This document shows positions 30,432 through 39,197 of a stretch of DNA of 64,000 nt, one piece after another; within the stretch, counting starts at the first letter, position 1, and every line of letters starts with the position of its first letter. The stretch lies in the NCBI GenBank assembly GCA_963764695.1, contig CAVXTW010000002.1, forward strand, positions 806,001 through 870,000. The letters are read 5' to 3'. Position numbers and translations under genes: made by a program. Under the pieces are notes generated by a model that saw nothing but the letters and a program-made list of their open reading frames with translations, made no database searches and was not told the origin of the DNA. This DNA is from DATFRY01 sp963764695. GTDB taxonomy: Bacteria; Myxococcota_A; Polyangia; Haliangiales; Haliangiaceae.

Positions 30432-31964
30432 TTACACGAGGGGTGTGGCCTGGGCGCGCAGCTTTGCGGCCGCCTTGCGGTCAACCTTGCCCTCCCTCGT
30501 GCGCGGGATCTCGGCGACCGACCAGAACTTGGACGGGCACATCGACGGCCCCAGGCGATCGAGCATGGCGTCCGTGATCTCCTCGAGCGACCTCGGCTCG
30601 CGCAGGATCAGGAAGGCCTCCACCTCCTGCCCCAGCACCTCGTGCGGGAAGCCTGCGACCATGCAATCCGCCACCGCCGGATGATCGAGAATGGCCGACT
30701 CGACCTCGAGCGGGGAGATGTTGAGGGTGCCGCGCAGGATGAGATGGTCGCGACGTCCGATGATGCGGTAGCGGCCGCCGCTGTCGCGAACCGCGAGGTC
30801 GCCGGTACGGAACCAGCCATCGACGAGCGCGTCGCGCGTGCGATCCGGCTCGCCCAGGTAGCTGGTGAACAGGAAGTCGCACTTCACGCACAGCTCGCCG
30901 CGAGTCCCGTCGGGGACCTCCTGCCCGTCTTCTCCCAGCAACCTGGCCGCGACGGCGGGAAACGGCGTGCCCACGTTGCCGGAGTGGTCGGGGTCGTCGA
31001 GGCGGTTGATCAGCACACCGCCCAGCGTCTCGGACAGCCCGAAGCCCTCGAGCAGCGGGACGCCGAAAGTCTCGTCCCAGGAGCGGCGCAACGGCTCGGG
31101 GATCTTGTCGCCGCCGGTCAGCGCGAAGCGAAGGCTGGTGCGGGCCAGCTCCGGCCGCGCCCTGGCCACCTGGACCAGGCCGTGCACGCGCGACGGTCCG
31201 CCCATCACCACGGTCGCGCGCGCCTTCACGATCTGCTCGAGGGCCTCGCCGGGGTCGAAGGAGCCGAGCAGGAGCAGGACCTTCCCGCCGACCGCCAGTG
31301 CGGGCAGCGCGCAGGCGTTGAGGCCGGCCACCGTCGACAGCGGCGACATGGGGCAGGCAACTTCGTCGGGGCTGAACGGCGGGCACTCGAGGTGGCTGCG
31401 CAGGCGCGCGTCCAGGTTGTGCAGCGTGTGGCAGATGCCCTTGGGCCGCGCGGTGGTGCCCGAGGTCTGGATGATGAGGAGCTCGTCCGACTTCTCCACC
31501 GTCACCGGCGGCGCCGGCGCGTGCCCCTCCGTCAATGCGGTCCACGGCAGGACCCCGGGCACGGATACGTCAACCCCGGTCGAGAACACAGGCCGGGCAG
31601 GCGACAATTCTTTCAGATACGGGGCCACGTCGCCCAGCCGCCCCGCCTCCACCACCACGGCGGACACCTCGGTCTGATTGCACCAGGCGATGGTGCGGGC
31701 AGGGCCGTGATAGATGTCGAGGAACACGCTCGTCACCCCGAGGCGCCACAGCGCCACCGTCAGCTGAAGGAACTGCGGGGTGTTCGCGATGTGCAGGCCG
31801 ACGCGGTCGCCCTTGCGGATGCCGAGCGCCGACAGACCCGCCGCGATGCGATCGATCTCGTCGGCGGTGTCGCCGTAGGTGTACGTGGCGGACGGGGTGA
31901 CGATCGCCACCCGCTCACGCCCCGCCTTGCGGTGGAAGAGGTCGAGGACAGAGGTTTCCGTCAT
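30432..31964 (-). CDS. AMP-forming acyl-CoA synthetase/ligase
   Basis: A 510-residue member of the adenylate-forming family: P-loop 'TSGTTARPKG' (about residue 170), 'GFGLSET' aromatic/Thr motif, 'DGWFRTGDLA' and hinge 'IGRRDHLILRGTLNISP', and the C-terminal catalytic Lys in 'TREGKVDRKAA'. Such enzymes activate a carboxylic acid with ATP and transfer it to CoA. GGAGG lies nine bases before the ATG at 31964. The acid is unknown; a benzoate- or fatty-acid-type substrate is possible. It is flanked by the LysR fragment and an ankyrin protein gene. Confidence 0.93.
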   Translation of the reverse strand: MTETSVLDLFHRKAGRERVAIVTPSATYTYGDTADEIDRIAAGLSALGIRKGDRVGLHIANTPQFLQLTVALWRLGVTSVFLDIYHGPARTIAWCNQTEVSAVVVEAGRLGDVAPYLKELSPARPVFSTGVDVSVPGVLPWTALTEGHAPAPPVTVEKSDELLIIQTSGTTARPKGICHTLHNLDARLRSHLECPPFSPDEVACPMSPLSTVAGLNACALPALAVGGKVLLLLGSFDPGEALEQIVKARATVVMGGPSRVHGLVQVARARPELARTSLRFALTGGDKIPEPLRRSWDETFGVPLLEGFGLSETLGGVLINRLDDPDHSGNVGTPFPAVAARLLGEDGQEVPDGTRGELCVKCDFLFTSYLGEPDRTRDALVDGWFRTGDLAVRDSGGRYRIIGRRDHLILRGTLNISPLEVESAILDHPAVADCMVAGFPHEVLGQEVEAFLILREPRSLEEITDAMLDRLGPSMCPSKFWSVAEIPRTREGKVDRKAAAKLRAQATPLV

Positions 31965-32141
31965 GACAGATCGCCTCCCACGGGAGTGGCCACTCCTCGA
32001 GTTGACGGGCGAACGATCGCACGGAATCTCGTCGCGGCAAACGGCGTCCTGATGCTGGACACGTCAACGGAGTCCGAGCGGCGGCCCCTCTGCCGCCGGC
32101 GATGTCGATTCGCTCTCGGTGGTATTGCCTTCGAGTCGGAT

Positions 32142-33386
32142 CTACAGCTGTCCGCCCCGGGCCTCGACCAGGGCCAGCACCGACGGGTTGACGAAGCTCT
32201 GGTCATGGAAACGGGCGCCCCAGCCGAGCACGCTGACGTTCCGGTACTCGTGCAGGCGCTCGTCGTCGGCGCCTTGCAGTGCCTTGCGCAGGGAGGCCCG
32301 GGCGTTGGGGTCGGCGCCGCGATCGAGCAGCAGCTGCGCCATCGGTTCGGCGGGACGGCCGCACCGGTAGGGCTGGGAGACCACGCAGCCGAACAGGGCG
32401 GTGTGGCCGCCGAAGCCATCGGCGTCGACGGTGGCGGGGGTGTTGGGATCGGCGCCCTGGTCCAGCAGCCAGCCGGCGAGGTCCAGCTCGTCGCTGTCCA
32501 CGGACAGGTGCAGCAGGGTACCGCCGGCCAGCGGGGTGGCGCCCATGGCGGCGGCCGGATCGGCGTGGCAGCCGAGCTCGAGCGGGTAGAGCTCGTGATG
32601 GGAGAAGCGGCGGTGGAGCAGGCCGGAGTCCCGGCGCACGAGCGCTTGCAGCAGGTCGAGGCGGCCGCGGTGGACGGCGACCGGCGCGGTGTCGGGGTAC
32701 ACCACTCCCTGCTGTTCGAACAGCGCGAGGCAGGCGTGTTTGCCGGCTGGGTTGCGGCCGTAGGTCTCCAGCACCATGCCGACGGGGGCCAGGTGGTTGC
32801 CCTGGCCGTCGTCCAGCGGGGCGCCCAGGTCGAGCAGGAATGCCAGGCCGTCGGCGCTCTGTGTCTCGCACGGGCCCATCAGGGCGTCGGGCGCCGGGCG
32901 CGCGCCCATGGCGTGCAGCTGGCGGGCGGTGTCGAGCTGACCCTGCAGGCAGGCGCGGTCGAAGGCGAACTGCAGGTCGCTCGCTCCGCGCTCGCGCAGC
33001 ATCGCGATGATCCGGTTGCGGCCCAGGTTGGCCGCATACGACATGGGCGGGCCCCAGTTGCCCGGCACGCCGCGGGCGTCCTCGTCGAGGAGGGTCGGGT
33101 GGCGGGTCACCAGCTCTCGCACGGCCTCGACGTCGTCGGCCCAGATGGCGGCGGTAAGCTTGCAGGCCCGCACCATGCGCGGCCAGCTGGCCACTCCGTA
33201 GCTGCGGGCCAGGGCCAGCTGGGCGTCGGCCAGCTTCGCGGCGGAAGCCTCGGGCGGCCTGGTGTGGTTGCGGGCCAGCGCGCCGAGGGCATCGGGGTCA
33301 CCGCGGCGGATCGCCTTCAGCAGATCCTTGGCCTGGTGGCGCAGCTGCTCCAGGTCAGGGCGGACGGGGACGTGGCGTTCGGGCAT
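32142..33386 (-). CDS. Ankyrin-repeat protein
   Basis: A 414-residue protein starting at ATG 33386 with AGGAGG upstream. The N-terminus is a helical block containing 'LEQLRHQAKDLLKAIRRGDPDAL'. From about residue 70 there are several ankyrin-like units; the clearest read 'GGTLLHLSVDSDELDLAGWLLDQGADPN' and 'GHTALFGCVV...AQLLLDRGADPN' in their consensus parts. No signal peptide is seen, so it is probably a cytoplasmic protein-protein adaptor. The larger open frame beyond the start is a shadow of the LysR gene. Confidence 0.88.
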   Translation of the reverse strand: MPERHVPVRPDLEQLRHQAKDLLKAIRRGDPDALGALARNHTRPPEASAAKLADAQLALARSYGVASWPRMVRACKLTAAIWADDVEAVRELVTRHPTLLDEDARGVPGNWGPPMSYAANLGRNRIIAMLRERGASDLQFAFDRACLQGQLDTARQLHAMGARPAPDALMGPCETQSADGLAFLLDLGAPLDDGQGNHLAPVGMVLETYGRNPAGKHACLALFEQQGVVYPDTAPVAVHRGRLDLLQALVRRDSGLLHRRFSHHELYPLELGCHADPAAAMGATPLAGGTLLHLSVDSDELDLAGWLLDQGADPNTPATVDADGFGGHTALFGCVVSQPYRCGRPAEPMAQLLLDRGADPNARASLRKALQGADDERLHEYRNVSVLGWGARFHDQSFVNPSVLALVEARGGQL

Positions 33387-33579
33387 GACGGACCTCCTGC
33401 GTGTCGAGCCCGTGTCCGCTGGTCCGGGCGCAGGGAGGTTCGCGAGAACCCGTCGTCGATCGTTCTGAGCCAGGTGGACTCTGTCCTGCCCGCGGACCGG
33501 TGGCGTCCTGGAAGCCGTCGGTGAACATACCATCGGCCGCGATGCGGAGCTGGCCCTTCCGTACCGACATGTTGCCCTT

Positions 33580-33893
33580 CGGCCTTGGCCGCAGGTGGAT
33601 GGCCAGGGCCAGTCCCAGGCTGTCTCGATACAATCTTCCGCCGGGGAAGCCGGCGCGAGACTCCGCCTCCAGCGCCCAGCCGATGTGCTCGATCTGCGGG
33701 TCGCGGAAGTGAGAGCGAGGCTCGAGGCCCGCGCGATCCGGATCGAGACCCATGTCCTCCGCCGCCATGCGCACGAGCGCGGCCGGCAAGAGCAGCTCCA
33801 CCGAGCTGCTGGCGTCGTCCTCCACCCAGCCGGCCGGCAGGAGTTTGATCTCGCCGCGCGAGCGCACCGAGAACACCCGGTTCGAGTGACGCG
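33580..33893 (-). pseudogene. Central fragment of an AraC-family regulator
   Basis: The minus strand reads 'FSVRSRGEIKLLPAGWVEDDAS', then 'VRMAAEDMGLDP', 'RSHFRDPQIEHIGWALEAES' and 'GGRLYRDSLGLALAIHL'. This is the N-terminal ligand-side domain of a common AraC subfamily. A TGA lies in frame just before the fragment, and the two helix-turn-helix motifs that should follow are absent. Only the middle of the gene survives, between the ankyrin and LysR genes. Confidence 0.65.
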
Positions 33894-33933
33894 TGCGCGG
33901 CAGCGGCGGTTGCGGTTGCAGCGGGCCAGCCGA

Positions 33934-34938
33934 TCATCCGGTCGCTGCGGGACGGCGGGCGCGACGGCGTCTGGCGGTGGTCCGCTTCGCATGCAGGCCG
34001 ACCGCTTCGGGGAGCTGTCCGGCGACCTCGGTGATGCGCGCGCGCAGCCAGATCGACGCCGGGTCGGCGTGCACGCGCCGGGGGTAGGCCATGACCTGGA
34101 TGTTGACACCGGGATCCAGCGGTGGCTGCACCACCTGCAGCGCCAGGGGGCCGCGGAGCGCCGCGACCAGGCGGCTCGGCACGAACGCGACCAGGTCGGT
34201 CTGCGCGGCCACGCGCAGCGCCTGCAGGTAGCTCGGCACGGTGAGCGCGATCCGGCGCTCGATGCCCTGGTCGCGCAGCCACTCGTCGATGTAGTCGACC
34301 GTCCGCTCGGCGCCCACGACCGCGACGTGGCGCGCCGCGAGGAAGCGGTCCCGGTGCGACAGCCCCGCGCCGATCGGATGACCGCGGCGGACCGCCAGGA
34401 CATCGCGGTCGGCGTACAGCCGCTGGCGATGAAACCCGGTGAGCGCGTCGGCCGCGCAGCAGATCGCCGCGTCGAGCGCGCCCGCGAGGTCATCGGTCAT
34501 CCTCGCCGGATCGCGCCACGGGACGATGTCGAGCCGGATATCGGGCGCCTCCGCGCTCACGTGCGCGAGCAGCGGGGGCAGGATGGTCTCGACCACGAGG
34601 TCGGGCATCATCAGCGTGAACCGCCGCGCGCTGGTCGCCGGATCGAACGCCTCGGCGAGGAACAGCCCGCGGACCTGCTCGAGCGCGCGCGCGACCGGCG
34701 CCTTCAGCGCCTGTGCCCGCGGCGTCAGCTCCATCCTGCTACCGGCGCGGACCAGCAGCGGATCGCCGAACAGGGCGCGCAGGCGCGCGAGCGCGTGGCT
34801 CGAGGCCGGCTGCGACAGCCCGATACGCCGCCCGGCCCGGCCGACGTGGGCCTCCGCGAGGAGCGCGTCGAGCGCGACCAGGAGGTTCAGGTCGAGCGCG
34901 GCGAGATTCACAGGGTGAATATACTCGATGTCGATCAT
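33934..34938 (-). CDS. LysR-family transcriptional regulator next to the Mo-oxidoreductase operon
   Basis: A LysR protein of 334 residues from ATG 34938, or 325 from the in-frame GTG at 34911. Neither start has a good ribosome site, and the family usually begins 'xNLAALDLNLLVALDALL', close after either. The winged helix (RRIGLSQPASSHALARLRALFGDPLLVRAG) and the co-inducer domain are complete. The C-terminus ends in a basic tail (RRRRARRPAATG). It is divergent from the molybdenum oxidoreductase operon, with 49 bases between, and is its likely regulator. A partial duplicate lies 4 kb to the left. Confidence 0.93.
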   Translation of the reverse strand: MIDIEYIHPVNLAALDLNLLVALDALLAEAHVGRAGRRIGLSQPASSHALARLRALFGDPLLVRAGSRMELTPRAQALKAPVARALEQVRGLFLAEAFDPATSARRFTLMMPDLVVETILPPLLAHVSAEAPDIRLDIVPWRDPARMTDDLAGALDAAICCAADALTGFHRQRLYADRDVLAVRRGHPIGAGLSHRDRFLAARHVAVVGAERTVDYIDEWLRDQGIERRIALTVPSYLQALRVAAQTDLVAFVPSRLVAALRGPLALQVVQPPLDPGVNIQVMAYPRRVHADPASIWLRARITEVAGQLPEAVGLHAKRTTARRRRARRPAATG

Positions 34939-34941
34939 CGA
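34925..34941. promoter_or_regulatory. Perfect inverted repeat, candidate LysR operator
   Basis: TCGATG-TCGAT-CATCGA is a perfect 6-bp inverted repeat in the short gap between the divergent LysR and oxidoreductase genes. It covers the ATG at 34938, which either argues for the GTG start at 34911 or suggests autoregulation. Confidence 0.45.
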
Positions 34942-34987
34942 TTGGACGGTTCGCGCGCGGCGCGCGATGGTGCGTGGGGAGGTCTCG

Positions 34988-35467
34988 ATGACTCGATCAT
35001 TTACCGATCGCGCCGAGGTCGCGATGTCGATCAACGGCGAACCGCGGCTGCTCGTGGTACCTGCGTCCGCCACCCTGCTCGACGTGCTGCGCGACGAGCT
35101 CGGCCTGACCGGCGCCAAGCGCGCGTGCGACCGCGGCGCCTGCGGAGCCTGCACCGTGCTGGTCGATGACCGGCGGATCTGCGCGTGCCTCGCGCTCGCC
35201 GCCATGCAGGACGGAAGGCGCGTCGTGACGATCGAGGGACTCGCGCGCGGCGGCGCGCTGCACCCGGTCCAGCGCGCGTTCGTGGCGCACGACGCGATGC
35301 AGTGTGGCTACTGCACGCCGGGCCAGATCATGTCGGCCATCGGCCTCTTCGGCGAGGGCCGCGGCACCGACGACGACACCCTGCGCGAGCAGATGAGCGG
35401 CAACCTGTGCCGGTGCGGCGCGTATCCCCACATCATCGCGGCCATCCGCGACGCGGCGGGAGCCTGA
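34988..35467 (+). CDS. Iron-sulfur subunit of a molybdenum aldehyde oxidoreductase (PaoA-like)
   Basis: A 159-residue protein starting at ATG 34988 behind GGGGAGGT; an upstream in-frame ATG at 34928 is less likely. It carries both [2Fe-2S] motifs of the xanthine oxidase family: the plant-type cluster 'CDRGACGACTVLVDDRRICAC' spread over residues about 48-70, and the helical cluster 'CGYCTPGQ...CRCGAY' near the C-terminus. It passes electrons from the Mo site to the flavin subunit. No Tat signal is visible, unlike E. coli PaoA. The gene ends two bases before the next. Confidence 0.94.
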   Translation: MTRSFTDRAEVAMSINGEPRLLVVPASATLLDVLRDELGLTGAKRACDRGACGACTVLVDDRRICACLALAAMQDGRRVVTIEGLARGGALHPVQRAFVAHDAMQCGYCTPGQIMSAIGLFGEGRGTDDDTLREQMSGNLCRCGAYPHIIAAIRDAAGA

Positions 35468-35469
35468 CG

Positions 35470-36471
35470 GTGCGACCGTTCGACTACGCGCGCGCGTCCA
35501 GCGTGCCCGACGCGCTCGAACTCGCTGCCGCGCGGCCGGGCGCGGTGTTCATCGCGGGCGGCAGCGACGTGCTGTCGCTGTGGAAGGACGCGGCATCGGC
35601 GCCGCCCGCGGTCATCGACATCAGCCGGTTGCCGCTCGGCGCGATCGAGGTGGACGGCGACGGGATCGCGATCGGCGCGCTCGCGCGGATGGCCGACGTC
35701 GCCGATCATCCTGCGATCCGGCGTGACGCCCCGGCGATCGCCCAGGCGCTGCTGGCCAGCGCGTCCCCGCAGCTGCGCAACGGCGCGACGATCGGCGGCA
35801 ACCTCCTCCAGCGCACGCGGTGCGGCTACTTCCGGACGCCCGGGTTTGCCTGCAACAAGCGATCAGCGGGCAGCGGCTGCGCGGCGCTCGGCGGTGACGA
35901 CCGCCGCCACGCGATCTTCGGCGCGAGCGAGCACTGCGTGGCCACCCACGCCTCGGATCTCGCCGTCGCTCTCGTCGCGCTCGATGCGTCGATCGATCTG
36001 CGAGGACCGGGCGGCGACCGCAGCGTGGCCCTGGGCCAGCTCTACCTCGCGCCGGGCGACCGGCCTGACCGCGAGACCACACTCACGCCCGGCGAGCTCA
36101 TCACCCGGATCCGGGTGCCGCACAGCGCGCTGGCGCGGAGGTCGCGCTATCTCAAGATCCGCGACCGTGCATCGTTCGACTTCGCCGTCGTGTCGGTCGC
36201 GGCCGCGCTGCGCATCGCCGGCGACGAGGTGCGCGAGGCCCGGCTCGCCGCTGGCGGGGTCGGGACCGTGCCGTGGCGGCTGTCCGGCAGCGAGCAGGTG
36301 CTCGTCGGTGCGCGAGCCACGGACGTCGCTGTCGCGGCGGCCGCCGCCCGTGCCACCGACGGGGCCGGGGCGCTCGGTCGCAACGGCTTCAAGCTGGAGC
36401 TCCTGCGCCGGTCCGTTCGGCGCGTGCTCGCCGAGCTCATCGGGCTCACCAGGCACGAGGAGGTCGCATGA
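35470..36471 (+). CDS. FAD-binding subunit of a molybdenum aldehyde oxidoreductase (PaoB-like)
   Basis: A 333-residue protein starting at GTG 35470, two bases after the previous stop. The N-terminal half has the FAD-binding 'FIAGGSDVLSLWKD' and 'QLRNGATIGGNLLQRTRC'. A Cys-rich insert (RCGYFRTPGFACNKRSAGSGC) matches the extra [4Fe-4S] cluster known in PaoB and absent from ordinary xanthine dehydrogenases. This ties the operon to the PaoABC type. It overlaps the large-subunit gene by ATGA. Confidence 0.94.
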   Translation: MRPFDYARASSVPDALELAAARPGAVFIAGGSDVLSLWKDAASAPPAVIDISRLPLGAIEVDGDGIAIGALARMADVADHPAIRRDAPAIAQALLASASPQLRNGATIGGNLLQRTRCGYFRTPGFACNKRSAGSGCAALGGDDRRHAIFGASEHCVATHASDLAVALVALDASIDLRGPGGDRSVALGQLYLAPGDRPDRETTLTPGELITRIRVPHSALARRSRYLKIRDRASFDFAVVSVAAALRIAGDEVREARLAAGGVGTVPWRLSGSEQVLVGARATDVAVAAAAARATDGAGALGRNGFKLELLRRSVRRVLAELIGLTRHEEVA

Positions 36472-38639
36472 CGATCGGGACCGACATCGGCAGCGGCTCG
36501 GCGCCTCCGCGGATCGACGCGGTGGCCAAGGTCACCGGCGCGGCGCGCTACGAGGGTGACGCTCGCATGACCGGCGTGCTCCACGCCGCGCTGGTCGCCG
36601 CCCCGATCCCGAGCGGCCGCGTGACGCGTATCGACGACAGCGCCGCGCGCGGGCTCGCCGGCGTGGTCGCCGTCATCACTCACGCCAGCGCCCCGCGCAT
36701 CGCGAACGCGACCTCGCCGATCATGATGCAGGGGCCGACCGTGTGCTTCGCGGGCCAGCCGGTCGCCGTGGTGGTCGCCGAGACGGTCGCCCAGGCGCGG
36801 CTCGGGGCCGCCGCGGTCGAGGTCGCCTGCGACCCTTCACCCGCGATCGCGACCATGCACGAGGCGCTCGATCGCGCCTACGCCCCCGCGTCCGCCGGCC
36901 ACGTCGCGACCGACAGTCGGCGCGGCGATCCCGAGCGCGCGCCCCGGCCTCGCGCGATCGCGCGGCGCTACACCACCCCGACCCACAACCACCATCCGCT
37001 CGAGCCGCCGTTCGTGGTTGCGCGCTGGGATGGCGACGACCTCCTCGTCCACGCCACCACACAGGCCGTGTTCGCGCATCGCCGGCGGCTCGCCGATTGC
37101 TTCGGCGTGCCGGCCGAGCGGGTGCGCGTCGTGTCGCGGATGCTGGGCGGTGGCTTCGGCGCCAAGGGCAGCTCGTGGTTCCCCTGCCTGGTGCTGTGCG
37201 CGATGGCGGCGCGTCACGTCGGCAGGCCGGTCGCGCTCGAGCTCACTCGCGGCGAGATGTTCACGCTCCTCGGACGCAGGCAGGAGACGATCCAGGACCT
37301 CGGCATCGCCGCGACCGAGGGCGGCCAGCTCACCGTGGTCGTCCACGACACGCTCGCCCCGACGTCGGTGTTCGGCGAGTACGCCAATCCGACCGCGACC
37401 GTATCGCGCGTGCTGTATGCGTGTCCGCACGTCGCGACCTCGCACCGGCTCGTGCGCGTTCACGCTCCCCAGCCCAACCCGATGCGCGCGCCGGGCGAGG
37501 GCCCGGGCAGCTTCGCGCTCGAATCCGCGCTCGACGAGCTGGCGCACGAGCTCGGGATCGATCCCCTCGAGCTGCGCCTCCGCAACCACGCCGGGCACGA
37601 CCAGCACACCGGCCTTCCGTGGTCGAGCAACCAGCTGCGGGCGTGCTATCGCGTGGCCGCCGACGCCTTCGGCTGGCAGGCGCGCCCGCTCCAGATCGCC
37701 AGCCTTCGCGACGGCCGGTACCGCCTCGGCTGGGGCATGGCTGCGGCCTGCTATCCAGTCTACCGGATGGCGTCGCAGGCCGAGGTCGCGGTCGATCCAG
37801 ATGGCAGCGTGGTCGTTCGCTGCGGCACGCAGGACCTGGGCACCGGCACGTCCACCATCCTCGCCCAGCTCGCCGCCGGCGCGCTCGGCGTGCCGCTCGG
37901 CCAGGTCAGCGTCGAGATCGGCGATACCCGCCTCCCCGAGGGCCCTTACTCCGGAGGCGCGCACGTGTCAGCGAGCGTCACGCCGGCGGTCGAGCAGGCC
38001 GCGCGCCGGCTGAGACGGCGCCTGATCGAGCGAGCCGTCGCCGACCCGGCCTCGCAGCTGTTCGGACTCGCGCCCGAGGACGTCGCGATCGCGGACGGCG
38101 TCCTGACCGGTGCCGACGGCGCGGAGCCGCTCGCGGCGCTGGCCGCCCGGACCGGCGGGCTCGCCTGCACCGCGCACGCCGCTCCTGATCCGCAGCCGGG
38201 CGTCAGCTCGTACGCCCACGGCGCGATGTTCGTCGAGGTGGCCGTCGATCCCGAGCTCGGCGAGGTCCGCGTCCGGAGGATCTGCGCGGCCTATGCCTGC
38301 GGCCGCATCCTCCACCCGCTCCTCGCGCGCAGCCAGCTCGTCGGCGGCCTGATCTTCGGCATCGGCATGGCGCTCCACGAGGCGACCATCACCGATGCCC
38401 GCCTCGGGCGCATCGTCAACGGCAACCTGACCGACTACGCGATCCCCGTGCACGCCGACATGCCGACCTTCGACATCGCGCTCGTCAACGATGACGACCC
38501 GCACCTCGATGGCGGCGTCAAGGGCGTCGGGATGATCGGCACCGTCGGAGTCGCCGCGGCGATCGCCAACGCCGTGTTTCACGCGACCGGGCGTCGGATC
38601 CGCGACCTGCCGATCCGACTCGAGGCGTTCCTTGCGTGA
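36468..38639 (+). CDS. Molybdenum-cofactor subunit of an aldehyde oxidoreductase (PaoC-like), catalytic Glu replaced
   Basis: A 723-residue large subunit with AGGAGG ahead of ATG 36468. It keeps the cofactor-binding 'GGGFGAKGSSW', 'RAPGEGPGS' and 'GTQDLGTGT' motifs. Near the C-terminus, where the family has KGxGEIGxVG with the catalytic Glu, this protein reads KGVGMIGTVG: the Glu is Met (codon ATG near 38530). The rest of that region (AAAIANAVFHATG) is intact, so this is not a misalignment. The enzyme may be inactive, slowed or used for other chemistry. No maturation gene (PaoD/XdhC type) follows in the window. Confidence 0.93.
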   Translation: MTIGTDIGSGSAPPRIDAVAKVTGAARYEGDARMTGVLHAALVAAPIPSGRVTRIDDSAARGLAGVVAVITHASAPRIANATSPIMMQGPTVCFAGQPVAVVVAETVAQARLGAAAVEVACDPSPAIATMHEALDRAYAPASAGHVATDSRRGDPERAPRPRAIARRYTTPTHNHHPLEPPFVVARWDGDDLLVHATTQAVFAHRRRLADCFGVPAERVRVVSRMLGGGFGAKGSSWFPCLVLCAMAARHVGRPVALELTRGEMFTLLGRRQETIQDLGIAATEGGQLTVVVHDTLAPTSVFGEYANPTATVSRVLYACPHVATSHRLVRVHAPQPNPMRAPGEGPGSFALESALDELAHELGIDPLELRLRNHAGHDQHTGLPWSSNQLRACYRVAADAFGWQARPLQIASLRDGRYRLGWGMAAACYPVYRMASQAEVAVDPDGSVVVRCGTQDLGTGTSTILAQLAAGALGVPLGQVSVEIGDTRLPEGPYSGGAHVSASVTPAVEQAARRLRRRLIERAVADPASQLFGLAPEDVAIADGVLTGADGAEPLAALAARTGGLACTAHAAPDPQPGVSSYAHGAMFVEVAVDPELGEVRVRRICAAYACGRILHPLLARSQLVGGLIFGIGMALHEATITDARLGRIVNGNLTDYAIPVHADMPTFDIALVNDDDPHLDGGVKGVGMIGTVGVAAAIANAVFHATGRRIRDLPIRLEAFLA

Positions 38640-38911
38640 CGGCCCGCAGAACGACGAGGAGCTCATGGCGAGCGTGCGGCTCCGTCGCCTCTCGCGAGGT
38701 GGGCGCGTCCGTGATGCGCCCCATGGGGAGGGAGCGTAGCCCTGATCTAGCGTCATCATGCTCCCTGGGTCCGGTCGATATTCTCACGGGTTACGTCCAC
38801 CGTGACGGAACCGCGTGGGACACCGTCTTTCCATCTCGAGGAGATGAGATGCGGTGCCCGCAGCAACGACGTCGGCTGCTCGGTCGCGGACCGTCGAATG
38901 GATGGTGGGAT

Positions 38912-39197
38912 ATGATCGCGGCGTTGGGCGACACCAGGCTCGCGACGCTCGCAGTGTATGTCCCGCGGGTCGTCGGCGGCGACGGGGCAGCGTGGAAGGA
39001 GCTGGCGACGCGGCTCGAGCCGCTGCTGATCGAGCTCCTGCGTCGCAGCAGGACGCTCGGGCCCATGCGCCACAGCATCGACGATTGTCGTACCGTGATG
39101 GGCGTCGCCGAGCGCGCCGCCGACGGCGTGCCGCTCAATCGTGCGCGCCGCGCTCGCCCGGCTGCGCAGGCACTTCGGAGATGAGCGCGATGGATGA
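38912..39197 (+). pseudogene. Decayed sigma-factor-like gene ahead of the WD40 kinase
   Basis: From ATG 38912 the frame reads 'ALGDTRLATLAVYVP', 'GAAWKELATRLEPLLIELLRRSR' and 'DDCRTVM', then joins directly to 'GVAERAADGVPLN'. In the next frame the sequence continues 'VRAALARLRRHFGDERDG' and stops at 39197. The last block looks like the DNA-binding region 4 of an ECF sigma factor. Compared with the intact sigma gene at 52484, the middle (regions 2 to 3) is missing and a one-base shift is needed. The end overlaps the kinase start, as in the intact operon. Confidence 0.5.

Noticed and set aside
30342..33524. A 1060-residue open frame on the plus strand.
   Set aside because: It crosses several minus-strand genes and has no recognisable domain; a GC-rich shadow.
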